A DNA stretch of 64,000 bases from Verrucomicrobiales bacterium. GTDB lineage: Bacteria > Verrucomicrobiota > Verrucomicrobiia > Limisphaerales > J093. Where the stretch lies: positions 140,422-204,421 of the forward strand of contig JABTUJ010000008.1 in the NCBI GenBank assembly GCA_015075445.1, read 5' to 3'. The stretch's first letter is position 1. Each line of letters opens with the position of its first letter. The position numbers were made by a program, and so were the translations under genes. Below are positions 9,413 through 18,475 of this stretch, piece after piece. The notes below the pieces were generated by a model. It was not told the DNA's origin, ran no database searches, and was given only the letters and a program-made list of their open reading frames with translations.

Positions 9413-10419
9413 ATGAAAGAACTGCGTTTTGGCATCTTCGGGACGGGTTTCTGGGCGCGCTATCAGCTCGCCGCGTGGCGCGAGTTGGCGGGCGCGCGGT
9501 GCGTGGCGCTCTACAACCGCACCCGCGTCAAGGCGGAGAAGCTGGCACAGGAATTCGGCGTGCTGGCCATCTACGATGATCCCGAGGAGCTGCCTGCCGC
9601 AGCTGGATTGTGATATTACGGACGGGAATACGCACTGACGCTTCGTGAGCCTCGCTGCGGCTCACGGGACGCCTGTCATCTGCCAGAAGCCGCTCGCGCC
9701 TGCTCGCTGACGCCTGGGCCATGGTCGCCACCCGCCAGCGGGCGGGCGCGTGCCGCCACAACCATCGAGAATTATGGTGGCAGACCTGCTGCGCGAGCTG
9801 AAAGTGGTCCTGGACATTTGGTACATCGGCCGCGTTCCGGGCGCGGGTGACGTATTCGAACAGCTTCCCTGTCTTTGAGCAGCAACCGTTTCTCCGCGAG
9901 CTCGAGCAGTTCATCCTCACCGACATCGGCACGCACATCCTGGACGCGACGCGGATGCTCTTCGGCGAGGCAACGACCCTGTTCTGTCGAACGGCGCGCG
10001 TGCATCCGGACATTCGGGGCGAGGATGTGGCGACCGTGATGTTGGGCATGGCCTCGGGCGCGACGGTGACCTGCGAAATGAGCTACGCCAGTCGGGTCGA
10101 GCACGATCGTTTCCCGGAAACGTTCGTGTGCGTCGAGGCAGAACACGGGGCCGTCGAGCTGGGGCCGGATTTCTGGATTCGCGTCACCTCGGCCGGAGGC
10201 ACCCACGCCCGCCGTTGTCCGCCGCCCTATTACGGCTGGGCCGACCCGCGCTATGCGCTGGCGCAGACGGCCGGCGTGGCCTGCCAGGCGAATCTGCTGG
10301 GCGCCTTGCGCGGCGAACTCCCCGCGGAGACCACGGGGGAAGACAATCTCAAGACCCTCCAACTGGTGTTCGGCGCCTACGAATCGGCGGCGCGCGGAAC
10401 CTGCATCCCGCTGGGCTGA
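9413..10419 (+). pseudogene. apsD: ApsD-like D-apiose dehydrogenase (Gfo/Idh/MocA family), broken by several frameshifts
   Basis: The N-terminus, MKELRFGIFGTGFWARYQL, is a clear Rossmann fold from an ATG at 9413, and FPVFEQQPFLRELEQFILTDIGTHILD onward to 10419 is the C-terminal sugar-dehydrogenase domain. Between about 9590 and 9835 the expected middle appears in pieces across three frames: LDCDITDGNTH, a stop, RFVSLAAAHGTPVICQKPLAP, then LADAWAMVATRQRAG, then LLRELKVVLD, then FRARVTYSNSFPVF. At least four indels plus an in-frame TGA are needed. ApsD oxidises D-apiose to the lactone that ApnL opens, so it would be the first step of this operon. Clustered sequencing errors are a real alternative to gene decay. 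Confidence 0.75.
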
Positions 10420-10460
10420 GCCGCAGCCTGCGACTTGCGTCCTCGGGAGGGCACCTTACC

Positions 10461-11447
10461 GTGCCGCCTGTGCGCGAGTCCGGGTCTCGTGGGGCGTTTC
10501 CGAGGCTGCTGCTGGTGGCGAACCGGCTGCGGTTCCAGCCCCACCGCATTAACCACCTGCTGGATTCCGAGGGGCGGCACGATTTGAAGTTGCCAGCGGC
10601 GTTTCCGTTCGCGGTGAGTCTGTTTCAGTTTCGCGCCGGGGCCATCACGCAGCGCCTGACCTGGCACGAGCGCCTCGAGCTGTTGCTGCCACTGGACGGA
10701 CCCTTGCGGGAGCGCATGGGCGATTTGGTCGTGGACCTGGAGCCGGGTGATGTCCTGGTGATGGACCATCTCAAGCCGCACCAGGTCGTCGATGTGCCCG
10801 GGCTCCATACGCGCGTCGTGGTCATCACCTTCCTGCCCGAGAGCGTGTTTGCGGCCGGGTCGCCCCCGGCGGACTACGCGTTTCTGCTTCCGTTTTTCCG
10901 GAAGGTGGAGGGGCGGCCCCAGATCTTGCGCGCCCAGTCGCCCCGCGCGGCGGAAGCGCATGACGCCATTGGGCACTTGCTGGAATGCTGCTTTGAGGAG
11001 CCTGGCTTACATCGCGAAGCCGGCTGCAAGGCCTGGCTCCTGGTGCTGTTGCACGTGCTGATTCGGGAGTTCCGGAAGATGGCGCTCGAACGCGTGGAGC
11101 TCCTGCGGCGCCAGGAGCAGGTGGCCCGGCTCAAGCCCCTCTTCGACCACGTGCGCGAGCATTACGCCGACACGATCCCTCTCCGCGACGCGGCGGCCCT
11201 GTGCGGCATGAGCAAAGCGGTGTTTGGCCGCGAGTTTAAGGAGGCTTCGGGTATGACCCTGGGCCGGTATCTGAACCATGTGCGCATGACGCACGCCGTG
11301 GAGCTGTTGGAGGAATCCCGCGCGTCGATCGCTGAGATTGCCTCGCGGCTCGGCTTCAGTGACCAAAGCCACTTCGACCGACGCTTTCGGCAGACCTTCG
11401 GACGAACCCCCAGCCAGCATCGGGCTGGCCTTGCCCGAGAAGGATGA
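10461..11447 (+). CDS. AraC-family transcriptional regulator of the first sugar operon
   Basis: The predicted protein is 328 residues from a GTG at 10461, chosen because GGGAGG lies 10 nt upstream and the coding stretch before it is only a shadow of the dehydrogenase. The N-terminal half is a cupin-like sensor region: [17 protein letters not shown] and [19 protein letters not shown]. The C-terminal 100 residues hold two helix-turn-helix motifs: [21 protein letters not shown], and [21 protein letters not shown] with GRTPSQHR after it. It follows the catabolic genes on the same strand by 41 bp and probably controls them in response to the imported sugar. Confidence 0.88.
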   Translation: MPPVRESGSRGAFPRLLLVANRLRFQPHRINHLLDSEGRHDLKLPAAFPFAVSLFQFRAGAITQRLTWHERLELLLPLDGPLRERMGDLVVDLEPGDVLVMDHLKPHQVVDVPGLHTRVVVITFLPESVFAAGSPPADYAFLLPFFRKVEGRPQILRAQSPRAAEAHDAIGHLLECCFEEPGLHREAGCKAWLLVLLHVLIREFRKMALERVELLRRQEQVARLKPLFDHVREHYADTIPLRDAAALCGMSKAVFGREFKEASGMTLGRYLNHVRMTHAVELLEESRASIAEIASRLGFSDQSHFDRRFRQTFGRTPSQHRAGLAREG

Positions 11448-11577
11448 CGTCTTGGACCTGCGCAGTGGGGCGCGGCTCGGGCCGCCCACGGGCGCAGCCA
11501 CCCAAGCGGCGAATCCGTTCAAGAAATCGAGTTTATCGTCCAATCCGCGCCCTGGCTTCGGGGGTAGGCAGGACGCC

Positions 11578-12393
11578 ATGCGCATTCTTCCATCTCGTCG
11601 CGACCGGGCGTTCACGCTCATCGAGCTGCTGGTCGTCATTGCGATCATCGCGATCCTCGCCGGGATGCTGTTGCCGGCGCTGTCCCGGGCGAAGCTGAAG
11701 GCGGCGGGGATCGCCTGCATGAACCACGCACGCCAGTTGGGCCTGGCGTGGCAGATGTACGCCCTGGACCATCACGACATCGTTCTCGGCCCCAACGCGT
11801 CGTCCAGCGCGCCCGCGTGGGCGGAGGGCTCGGTGGTCTCGGCGCCCGACGCGGTGGATGACCGCTTCATTACCAACAGCCCGACCTTCACCTACCTGAC
11901 CAGCAAGGAGGTCTTCCGTTGTCCGGCTGACAAGGCAGGTTTGCAGCACCAGGGACGCATCGTTCCGCGCAATCGCAGCTACGCCATGAACGGCTTCATG
12001 GGCGACACGCGCTGGCAGTGGACCGAGAATCACAAGGCCGTCTTCAAGACCGTCAAGAAGCTCTCCGACCTCACCGGCCCGGGGCCGACGGAGGTGTACA
12101 ACCTCATCGACGAACACGAGAACAGCATCAACGATTCCCACTTCTTCCCCTTCAACAACCTGCGGGCTTACGACTCCCGCTGGCTGGACGCGCCCTCGGG
12201 CCGCCACGGCAACGCGGCCGGGATGAACTTCGCGGACGGCCACTCCGAAATCCGCAAGTGGCGCGGCAGTGACCTCACCAAGATCCAGCGCCAGGGCGGC
12301 GTGGTAATCCCGAACAACATCTCCTTCCTGCCGAACGCCAGCCGCGTGGATCACGCCTGGTTCACCAACCACATCGCGCCGTTTGTCAACTGA
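11578..12393 (+). CDS. Pseudopilin-like secreted protein with prepilin N-terminus and H-X9-DG motif
   Basis: The protein has 271 residues from the ATG at 11578; longer versions read into the regulator gene. It starts with a type IV prepilin signal: [20 protein letters not shown], preceded by basic residues, with Ala instead of Gly at the cleavage position. The rest is a soluble domain of the kind very abundant in Verrucomicrobiota and Planctomycetota. [13 protein letters not shown] near residue 213 is a perfect H-X9-DG motif. Cys residues in FRCPADKAG may bind a ligand or metal. Many copies normally exist per genome, often beside sugar genes. Its precise role is unknown. Confidence 0.85.
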   Translation: MRILPSRRDRAFTLIELLVVIAIIAILAGMLLPALSRAKLKAAGIACMNHARQLGLAWQMYALDHHDIVLGPNASSSAPAWAEGSVVSAPDAVDDRFITNSPTFTYLTSKEVFRCPADKAGLQHQGRIVPRNRSYAMNGFMGDTRWQWTENHKAVFKTVKKLSDLTGPGPTEVYNLIDEHENSINDSHFFPFNNLRAYDSRWLDAPSGRHGNAAGMNFADGHSEIRKWRGSDLTKIQRQGGVVIPNNISFLPNASRVDHAWFTNHIAPFVN

Positions 12394-12412
12394 CAGGGCG
12401 AAGGCATGACCT

Positions 12413-12436
12413 CCCTGGGCTGGCACCAGCCCGGGG
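12413..12436. terminator. GC-rich hairpin after the first operon
   Basis: CCCTGGGCTGG (12413-12423) faces CCAGCCCGGGG (12426-12436), giving a stem of about 10 pairs 20 bp after the pseudopilin stop. There is no T-run, so it is only a weak terminator candidate. The following stretch up to 12659 shows no gene I can support. Confidence 0.3.
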
Positions 12437-12659
12437 ACCAGGCGGCCATCGTCGCGCTCATCAGCGGGCGTTCAAGCTGAGCGGTCGAGGCGGTCTCGGC
12501 ACGAACCAGCTGGCTTGGGAGCGGAGGAAAGGAATGCCGAAGGTGCCCTCGCTGCTCCACCTGAAGTCGCAGCGGTTTGCAGCCTCAGCCACAGGAGGAG
12601 GTCCACCAACGCCAGACCGGGAAGCCATCTGGGGATGCGCGAAGGCATGGGACGCGTCT

Positions 12660-13553
12660 TCAGAGGGGCTTCAGGCTCTCGCCCGTGGTTCTCCAGATGA
12701 GATGGTGGTCTTTGCGATACCGGGTTGGCGAGCAACCGCAAGCCCGCGCGAAGGCCTCATAAAAGCGGCTTGAGGTGCGAAAGCCCGACTCGAGCGCCAC
12801 GTCGAGAACCTTCTTGTCGGTCGTGGCAAGCAAGCGCTGAGCCTGGGCGACGCGATAGTGCGTCAGATACTCATTCACCGTGATATGAAACGTGCGTTTG
12901 AAGAGCGTCATCGCGTAGCTCGGATGCAGATCCACCTGCCGGGCGACGCTCTCGACCGACAGAACCTCTTCGTAATGCCGCGCAATGTAACCGGCCATCT
13001 GCTCGGCCTTGGAAACGGCCGCCTCCCCCAACACCATGCGGGCAGCCGGGTGACTCGCGGGTCTCTCGGGCAACGCCTCCGCCAGACGGAGGAGACGGGC
13101 ATGGAGCTCCAGGGTGGTGGCGGGTGCGGCTTTGCCCCGGCAGCCGGCCAGGTCGCATCGCCACTGACGGCAAAGCGCCAGATCCAGTTCCCCGCGGCGG
13201 GGATGCGGGTCGCTGAGAAACTGCCCGCCCAACAGACGGTCCACCAGTCTCGACGGGAAATGGCACTGCAGAAACCACGCCAGGGGCAGCGTCACCACGA
13301 AGTACTGCGGAAGATCCTCCGATCCGATGACTTGATGCGGGATCGCGGCCCAGAACGCGCCCAGGTGTCGCGGGGGCAACGTCACCCGCGTGCCGCCCAG
13401 CAGGTAGGTCAGCGAACCGCGCAACAGCAGGTTCAGCTCGATCTCGTTGTGGCGGTCGGGCCGCCGCATCGGGGCGGCCTTCCACAACTCGCAGGTGAAC
13501 CCGTAGGGAGCCAGGTCCGGGCGCGCATGATTGAAGGTGTGCAGCCGCATCAC
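12660..13553 (-). CDS. AraC-family transcriptional regulator, divergent from the second sugar operon
   Basis: This 297-residue regulator is read away from the isomerase gene. The N-terminal region is cupin-like (HNEIELNLLLRGSLTYLLGG, RVTLPPRHLGAFWAAIPHQV). The C-terminal DNA-binding domain has both helix-turn-helix motifs: LSVESVARQVDLHPSYAMTLFKRTF, and LDVALESGFRTSSRFYEAF with CGCSPTRYRK after it. Start could be either of two adjacent ATGs (13553 or 13550). The 99-bp divergent gap carries short repeats that could be its operator. It is the likely activator of the 13.6-29.7 kb operon. Confidence 0.9.
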   Translation of the reverse strand: MMRLHTFNHARPDLAPYGFTCELWKAAPMRRPDRHNEIELNLLLRGSLTYLLGGTRVTLPPRHLGAFWAAIPHQVIGSEDLPQYFVVTLPLAWFLQCHFPSRLVDRLLGGQFLSDPHPRRGELDLALCRQWRCDLAGCRGKAAPATTLELHARLLRLAEALPERPASHPAARMVLGEAAVSKAEQMAGYIARHYEEVLSVESVARQVDLHPSYAMTLFKRTFHITVNEYLTHYRVAQAQRLLATTDKKVLDVALESGFRTSSRFYEAFARACGCSPTRYRKDHHLIWRTTGESLKPL

Positions 13554-13566
13554 ACCTTAGGATACA

Positions 13567-13633
13567 GGAGAAATCTCCGCCCGAACAAGGAGGAAGCCGG
13601 AGACCCGCCGCGCTAGCCTCTCCCGCGCTAGCC
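13567..13633. promoter_or_regulatory. Divergent promoter region with dyad and direct repeats
   Basis: The 99 bp between the divergent AraC and isomerase genes contain a palindrome, GGAGAAATCTCC (13567-13578), and an 11-nt direct repeat, CCGCGCTAGCC, at 13608-13618 and 13623-13633. The two copies start 15 bp apart. Such repeats are plausible binding sites for the adjacent regulator. This is seen directly as repeats; their regulatory role is inferred. Confidence 0.35.
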
Positions 13634-13652
13634 AAACCAGTCCGTTCACGCC

Positions 13653-15092
13653 ATGAAAGCCTGGACCCGCCAAGGAAACCCCGTGTCCCCAACGCTGGGG
13701 GTCATCTACGGCAACCGCGACTTCTTTCCCGACCTGCTCGTCGCGGAGGCGCGGGCGGACCTCCTCACCCTGTTTGCCCAGCGCGGGATCAAGGCCATCC
13801 AGCTTGGCGAAAGCGATTCCAAGCTCGGCGGCGTGGAAACCCACGGCGACGCCCGCCGCTGCGCGGAGTTGTTCCGCCGGCACGCCGACGAACTGGACGG
13901 CGTGCTGGTGGTGCTGCCGAACTTCGGCGACGAGAAGGGCGTGGCGGACGTCCTCAAGCTGGCCGGCTTGAACGTCCCGGTGCTCGTGCAGGCCTATCCC
14001 GACGACCTCGACCAGCTCCACCCGGCCCGGCGGCGCGACGGCTTCTGCGGGAAGATCTCCGTGTGCAACAACCTGGTACAGGCGGGCATCAAGTTCACGC
14101 TCACCCGGAAGCACGTGGTCCGGCCAGACCACCCCTCGTTCATCGAGGATCTGCAGCGCTTCCTGGGCGTGTGTCGCGTGGTGAATGGCTTGCGCGGCCT
14201 GCGGTTGGGCGCCGTGGGCGCACGGCCCGGCGCCTTCAACACCGTGCGTTACTCGGAGAAAATCCTCGAACGGCACGGCATCAGCGTGACCACCGTGGAC
14301 CTCTCCGAAATCATCGCGGGAGCCAATGCCCTGGCCCCCTCCGACCCCGCCGTCGCCTTGAAGCTCGCGGAGATTCAAAGCTATGCCCCCGCGCCCGGCG
14401 TGCCGTTGGACAAGCTCCGGCAGATGGCCCGCATGGGCGTTGTCCTGGAAGCCTGGATGAACGCGCACGCCCTCCAGGCCACTGCCATCCAGTGCTGGAC
14501 CTCCGTGCAGCAACACTACGGCTGCAACGTCTGCACGCTGATGAGCCTGATGAGCGAAAAGTTCCTGCCCAGCGCCTGCGAAGTGGACGTCACCGGCGCG
14601 CTCACGATGTACGCCCTGCAGCTCGCCGCCGGCTCCCCCGCGGCTTTGGTGGACTGGAACAACAATTACGCGGACGACGAGGACAAGTGCGTCCTCTTCC
14701 ACTGCGGCAACTGGGCCAAGAGCTTCCTGCCCGACATCAGGATCGCCACCGCACCGATCCTGGGAAGCACCCTCGGCGTCGAGAACACCTACGGCGCGCT
14801 CGAGGGCCGTGCCCCCGCCAGCCCGCTGACCTACGGCCGCATCACCACCGCCGATAGCGAGGGCCGCCTCCGCGCCTACGTCGGCGAGGGCGAACTCACC
14901 CACGACGAGCTGAAGACCTTTGGCACCCGTGCCGTGGCCAGAGTGCCGCAGCTCCAGCAGCTCCTGCAGCACATCTGCCGGCAGGGCTTTGAACATCATG
15001 TCGTCATGACGCAATCCCACTCGGCGGCCATTCTGGCTGAAGCGCTGGGGAATTACTTCGGCTGGGAAGTCCACTGCCATCCGCCCCATTAG
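13653..15092 (+). CDS. L-fucose/L-arabinose isomerase-family sugar isomerase
   Basis: This 479-residue protein has the FucI/AraA family layout. The N-terminal part (PTLGVIYGNRDFFPD) leads into a Rossmann-like substrate domain; VLVVLPNFGDEKGVADVLK sits near residue 88. IQCWTSVQQHYGCNVCTLMS and FLPSACEVDVTGALTMYAL near residues 285-325 carry the conserved Glu/Asp expected to bind Mn2+. It should interconvert an aldose and a ketose. Ten bases separate it from a split transketolase, and an FGGY kinase follows, so the order is isomerase, transketolase subunits, kinase. The substrate is unknown; a branched or five-carbon plant sugar such as D-apiose is possible. Confidence 0.8.
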   Translation: MKAWTRQGNPVSPTLGVIYGNRDFFPDLLVAEARADLLTLFAQRGIKAIQLGESDSKLGGVETHGDARRCAELFRRHADELDGVLVVLPNFGDEKGVADVLKLAGLNVPVLVQAYPDDLDQLHPARRRDGFCGKISVCNNLVQAGIKFTLTRKHVVRPDHPSFIEDLQRFLGVCRVVNGLRGLRLGAVGARPGAFNTVRYSEKILERHGISVTTVDLSEIIAGANALAPSDPAVALKLAEIQSYAPAPGVPLDKLRQMARMGVVLEAWMNAHALQATAIQCWTSVQQHYGCNVCTLMSLMSEKFLPSACEVDVTGALTMYALQLAAGSPAALVDWNNNYADDEDKCVLFHCGNWAKSFLPDIRIATAPILGSTLGVENTYGALEGRAPASPLTYGRITTADSEGRLRAYVGEGELTHDELKTFGTRAVARVPQLQQLLQHICRQGFEHHVVMTQSHSAAILAEALGNYFGWEVHCHPPH

Positions 15093-15101
15093 TCCCATCT
15101 C

Positions 15102-15941
15102 ATGACGCTCAGCGACGTCGAGCTTCAACTCAAAGCCATCGCGCTGCGTCGCGGGATGCTGCGGCTCATCGTGCACGCCGGCGCGGGCCACATCGGCGGC
15201 GGCTTGTCCTGCATGGACATCCTGAATGTGCTCTACAACCGGGTGTTGCAGGTCTCGCCGGAGACCTTCGCGGAGCCGGAGCACGACCGTTACGTGCAGA
15301 GCAAGGGGCATTGTGTCGAGGCGCTCTACGCCGTGCTGGCCGACCGGGGCTTCTTCCCGTCGTCGGATCTGAACACCGTGTGCCGTTACCAATCGCCTTA
15401 CGTCGGCCATCCCACGCGGCACATTCCGGGCATCGAAATGAACACGGGCGCGCTCGGTCACGGCCTGCCCATCTGCGTCGGGATGGCGCTGGCGGGCAAA
15501 CGGGAGGGCGCTGCGTATCGCGTGTTCACGCTGCTGGGCGATGGTGAACTGGCGGAAGGCTCGAACTGGGAGGCCGCGTTGGCCGCCGCGCATTACCAGT
15601 TGGACAACCTCACCGCGATCCTTGACCACAACTCCCTCCAGATCACCGGCCCCACGCGTGAGGTGATGAGCCACGAACCGCTTGCGGACAAGTGGCGCGC
15701 CTTCGGCTGGAGCGTTCGCACCGTGAACGGCCACGATTACGCGGAACTCACCCGCGCGCTGAGCGACCCGCCGGCGCCGGGCCAGCCCACCTTCGTCCTC
15801 GCCAACACGGTGAAAGGCAAAGGCGTGAGCTTCATGGAAAACCTCGCCTCGTGGCATCACCGGGTGCCCAGCGAGGCAGAGCTGACGGCCGCCCTCACGG
15901 AGCTGGCCGCCGCGGAACGTCGCCTCCGTGCCACCCCATGA
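15102..15941 (+). CDS. Transketolase N-terminal (thiamine-diphosphate-binding) subunit
   Basis: This 279-residue protein covers only the pyrophosphate-binding half of transketolase. The ThDP/Mg motif GDG...N is seen in LLGDGELAEGSNWEAALAAA through LDHNSLQ (about residues 146-180). HAGAGHIGGGLSCMDILNVLY (about residues 24-44) is the conserved start of the fold and TRHIPGIEMNTGALGHGLP (about 106-124) is the catalytic loop. The partner half is the next gene, overlapping by 14 bp. Split transketolases next to a sugar isomerase and kinase occur in the apulose-4-phosphate transketolase route (AptA/AptB). Ordinary pentose-phosphate activity is also possible. Confidence 0.88.
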   Translation: MTLSDVELQLKAIALRRGMLRLIVHAGAGHIGGGLSCMDILNVLYNRVLQVSPETFAEPEHDRYVQSKGHCVEALYAVLADRGFFPSSDLNTVCRYQSPYVGHPTRHIPGIEMNTGALGHGLPICVGMALAGKREGAAYRVFTLLGDGELAEGSNWEAALAAAHYQLDNLTAILDHNSLQITGPTREVMSHEPLADKWRAFGWSVRTVNGHDYAELTRALSDPPAPGQPTFVLANTVKGKGVSFMENLASWHHRVPSEAELTAALTELAAAERRLRATP

Positions 15942-16980
15942 GTCGCAGGCAATCCGTGCGCACCCTGCCCCTGCCGTGAGCGCCCCTGCCCCCTCGATGT
16001 TCAGTCCCGCGGCCCAAGCCATGGCCGAACGGCTCGGCCTGACGCTGGGGCGCGCCAACGTGGACGAGTTCGCCGCCACGCTCGAGCAGCTCGGGCGCAC
16101 CGATCCGAACCTCCTGGTCGTGACCAGCGATTCGCGCGGCTCGGGCAAGCTCGCGCCGTTTGGCCAGGCGTTGCCCCGGCAACTCGTCGAAGTCGGCATC
16201 GCCGAGCAAAACCTCGTTGGCATCACCGCCGGTCTGGCCGCCTGCGGCAAGAAGCCCTTCGGCGTTTCGCCGAGCTGTTTCCTGACCGCCCGGGCTCTGG
16301 AGCAGATCAAGAACGATGTCTGCTACTCGGATGTGCCTGCCGTGTTGGTGGGCCTCAGTGCCGGCGTGAGCTACGGCGCGCTGGGCACCACCCACCATTC
16401 CCTGCACGACCTGGCCGTTCTGCGCGCAATCCACAATCTCGCGATCATCGTTCCGGCCGATAATCTCGAGACGCGCGAAGCCGTCCGCTTTGCCGCCGCC
16501 GCCGCGCGGCCGGTTTTTCTCCGGTTGGGCAAGGCCCCCCTGTTTGACCTGCACGCGCCGGGGACCCGCTTCGCGGCGGGCCAAGCCATCACGCTGCGCG
16601 ACGGCGGCGAGGTGGCATTGATCGCGACCGGGGAGACGGTGATCCACGCGTTGCTGGCGGCGGCGCGGCTGGCGGAGCGCGGGCTGGCCGCCCGCGTGCT
16701 GTCCCTGCACACCATCAAGCCGCTCGACACCGAGGCCGTTCTCAAGGCGGGGCGCGAATGCCGGGCCGTGATCACGGTGGAGGAACACCTGGTCCACGGG
16801 GGGCTGGGCGAGGCCTGCGCGGCCGTGCTCCTGCAGGCCGGCGTGAGCAAACCGTTCCGCATCGTGGGCATCCCCGACGAGGAGACGGTGACCGGTTCCC
16901 AGGCGGATATCTTCCGCCACTACGGCGTCAGCATGGAAGGCCTGAGCGAATTGGCGGTGTCGCTCTTCACCGTCGCATGA
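15928..16980 (+). CDS. Transketolase C-terminal subunit
   Basis: This 350-residue protein combines the pyrimidine-binding domain and the C-terminal domain of transketolase. RQLVEVGIAEQNLVGITAGLAA carries the catalytic Glu that activates thiamine, GALGTTHHSLHDLAVLRAI follows it, and IITVEEH-like sequence appears as AVITVEEHLVHGGLGEA near residue 284. The first 23 residues are Pro/Ala-rich, so translation may instead start at the ATG at 15997. It forms an alpha2beta2-type enzyme with the upstream half. Its stop overlaps the kinase start by ATGA. Confidence 0.87.
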   Translation: MPPHESQAIRAHPAPAVSAPAPSMFSPAAQAMAERLGLTLGRANVDEFAATLEQLGRTDPNLLVVTSDSRGSGKLAPFGQALPRQLVEVGIAEQNLVGITAGLAACGKKPFGVSPSCFLTARALEQIKNDVCYSDVPAVLVGLSAGVSYGALGTTHHSLHDLAVLRAIHNLAIIVPADNLETREAVRFAAAAARPVFLRLGKAPLFDLHAPGTRFAAGQAITLRDGGEVALIATGETVIHALLAAARLAERGLAARVLSLHTIKPLDTEAVLKAGRECRAVITVEEHLVHGGLGEACAAVLLQAGVSKPFRIVGIPDEETVTGSQADIFRHYGVSMEGLSELAVSLFTVA

Positions 16981-18452
16981 GTGCCACGCTCCTTTCCCTC
17001 GACCAAAGCACCTCCGCCACCAAGGCGGTGCTCTTCGATGATCGGGGCGCGGTCCGGGACAAGGCCTCCCGGAACCACCGCCAGATCTACCCGCAGCCCG
17101 GCTGGGTCGAACACGATGCCGATGAGATCTGGCGGAACACGCTCGCCGTCATCCAGGAGCTGGCGGCGCGGCAGGACCTGTCGCCGCTCGCCGGGCTCAG
17201 CCTCACCAACCAGCGCGAGACGATCGTGGTGTTCGAGCGCGGCACCGGCCGGCCTCTGTACCCTGCCCTGGTCTGGCAATGCCGCCGCGGCGAACCGCTC
17301 TGCCGCGAACTGCGCGAGGCGGGTCACGAGGACACCATCCGCGGCCGCACCGGGCTCAAGCTCGACACTTACTTCTCCGCCTCGAAGCTGAAGTGGCTCG
17401 CGCGCGAGCAGCCGGACCTTGCCCGCAAGCTGCGGGAGGGCGACGCCCTGGTCGGCACGGTGGACACTTACCTGATCTATCGGCTCACCCAGGGCGCGGT
17501 GTTCGCCACCGACACCACCAACGCCAGCCGCACGCTGCTCTACGACATCCGGCGATTGGCGTGGGACGAGGAACTGTGCGCCCTCTTCGACGTGCCGGTT
17601 CGCGCGTTGCCTGAAGTCCGAGACAGCACCGCGCGGTTCGGCGCGACCGCAGCCGGGGGCATCCTGCCGCGACCGGTGCCCATCTGCGGGGTGATGGGTG
17701 ACTCGCAGGCTTCCCTGTTCGCGCAGCAGTGCTTTCAGCCGGGCACGGTCAAGGCGACCTTCGGCACAGGGACCTCGGTGCTGCTGAACACAGGAGCCAC
17801 GTTCGTTCGGCCGCCTGACGGTCTGGTGTCCGCGCTGGCGTGGGTCATCGACGGCCGGCCGACCTACGGTTACGAGGGCCTGATCAATTGCTCCGCCGCC
17901 ACGATTGCCTGGCTGAGGGATCAGCTCGGGCTCATCCGCGACGTTCGTGAGACCGAGGCGCTCGCGGCCGCCGTCGAGGACAACGGCGGCGTTTACCTGG
18001 TCCCGGCCTTTGCCGGCTTGAGCGCGCCTTACTGGAAACCGGAGGCCCGCGCCGCCATCGTCGGTCTGACGGCCCACACCCGGCGCGAGCATGTCGTCCG
18101 CGCCGCGCTCGAGAGCATCGCCTACCAGCTCCGCGATGTGCTGGACCTGATGAAATCCGGCGCGGGCATCGCGGTGCAGTCACTGCGGGGCGATGGTGGT
18201 CCGACGGCCAACCGGTTCTTGATGCAGTTGGTCGCGGACATCTGCACGGTCGAACTGCGCGTGTCCCCGGTGCCGGAGGCGTCGGCGTGGGGCGCGGCTT
18301 CCGCCGGTCTGCTGGGCCTGGGCCGGCTGCCTTCGCCGGAGGCGCTGGCCACGCTGGGGCGCTCCTGGACCACCTATCAGCCGCAACTGCCAACGGAACG
18401 GGCCCGCCAGTGGCATGAAGGTTGGCAAGCAGCCGTGAAACGGGTTCTCTGA
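16977..18452 (+). CDS. FGGY-family carbohydrate kinase (glycerol-kinase-like)
   Basis: This 491-residue sugar kinase starts at the ATG overlapping the transketolase stop. [17 protein letters not shown] forms the ATP-phosphate loop, [13 protein letters not shown] sequence appears as [20 protein letters not shown] near residue 77, [16 protein letters not shown] with [15 protein letters not shown] lies in the middle, and [21 protein letters not shown] is the C-terminal FGGY signature. By sequence it is closest to glycerol kinases. Its operon with an isomerase and a split transketolase suggests it phosphorylates the ketose made by the isomerase, such as apulose or xylulose. Glycerol cannot be excluded. 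Confidence 0.87.
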   Translation: MSATLLSLDQSTSATKAVLFDDRGAVRDKASRNHRQIYPQPGWVEHDADEIWRNTLAVIQELAARQDLSPLAGLSLTNQRETIVVFERGTGRPLYPALVWQCRRGEPLCRELREAGHEDTIRGRTGLKLDTYFSASKLKWLAREQPDLARKLREGDALVGTVDTYLIYRLTQGAVFATDTTNASRTLLYDIRRLAWDEELCALFDVPVRALPEVRDSTARFGATAAGGILPRPVPICGVMGDSQASLFAQQCFQPGTVKATFGTGTSVLLNTGATFVRPPDGLVSALAWVIDGRPTYGYEGLINCSAATIAWLRDQLGLIRDVRETEALAAAVEDNGGVYLVPAFAGLSAPYWKPEARAAIVGLTAHTRREHVVRAALESIAYQLRDVLDLMKSGAGIAVQSLRGDGGPTANRFLMQLVADICTVELRVSPVPEASAWGAASAGLLGLGRLPSPEALATLGRSWTTYQPQLPTERARQWHEGWQAAVKRVL

Positions 18453-18475
18453 GGGCGAACCAGTCCAGCATCACG

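Noticed and set aside
13557..16310. A 917-codon open frame on the minus strand opposite the isomerase and transketolase genes
   Set aside because: It is an antisense frame kept open by high GC at third positions. Its product is His/Arg/Gly-rich with no motif, while the plus strand carries clear enzymes.
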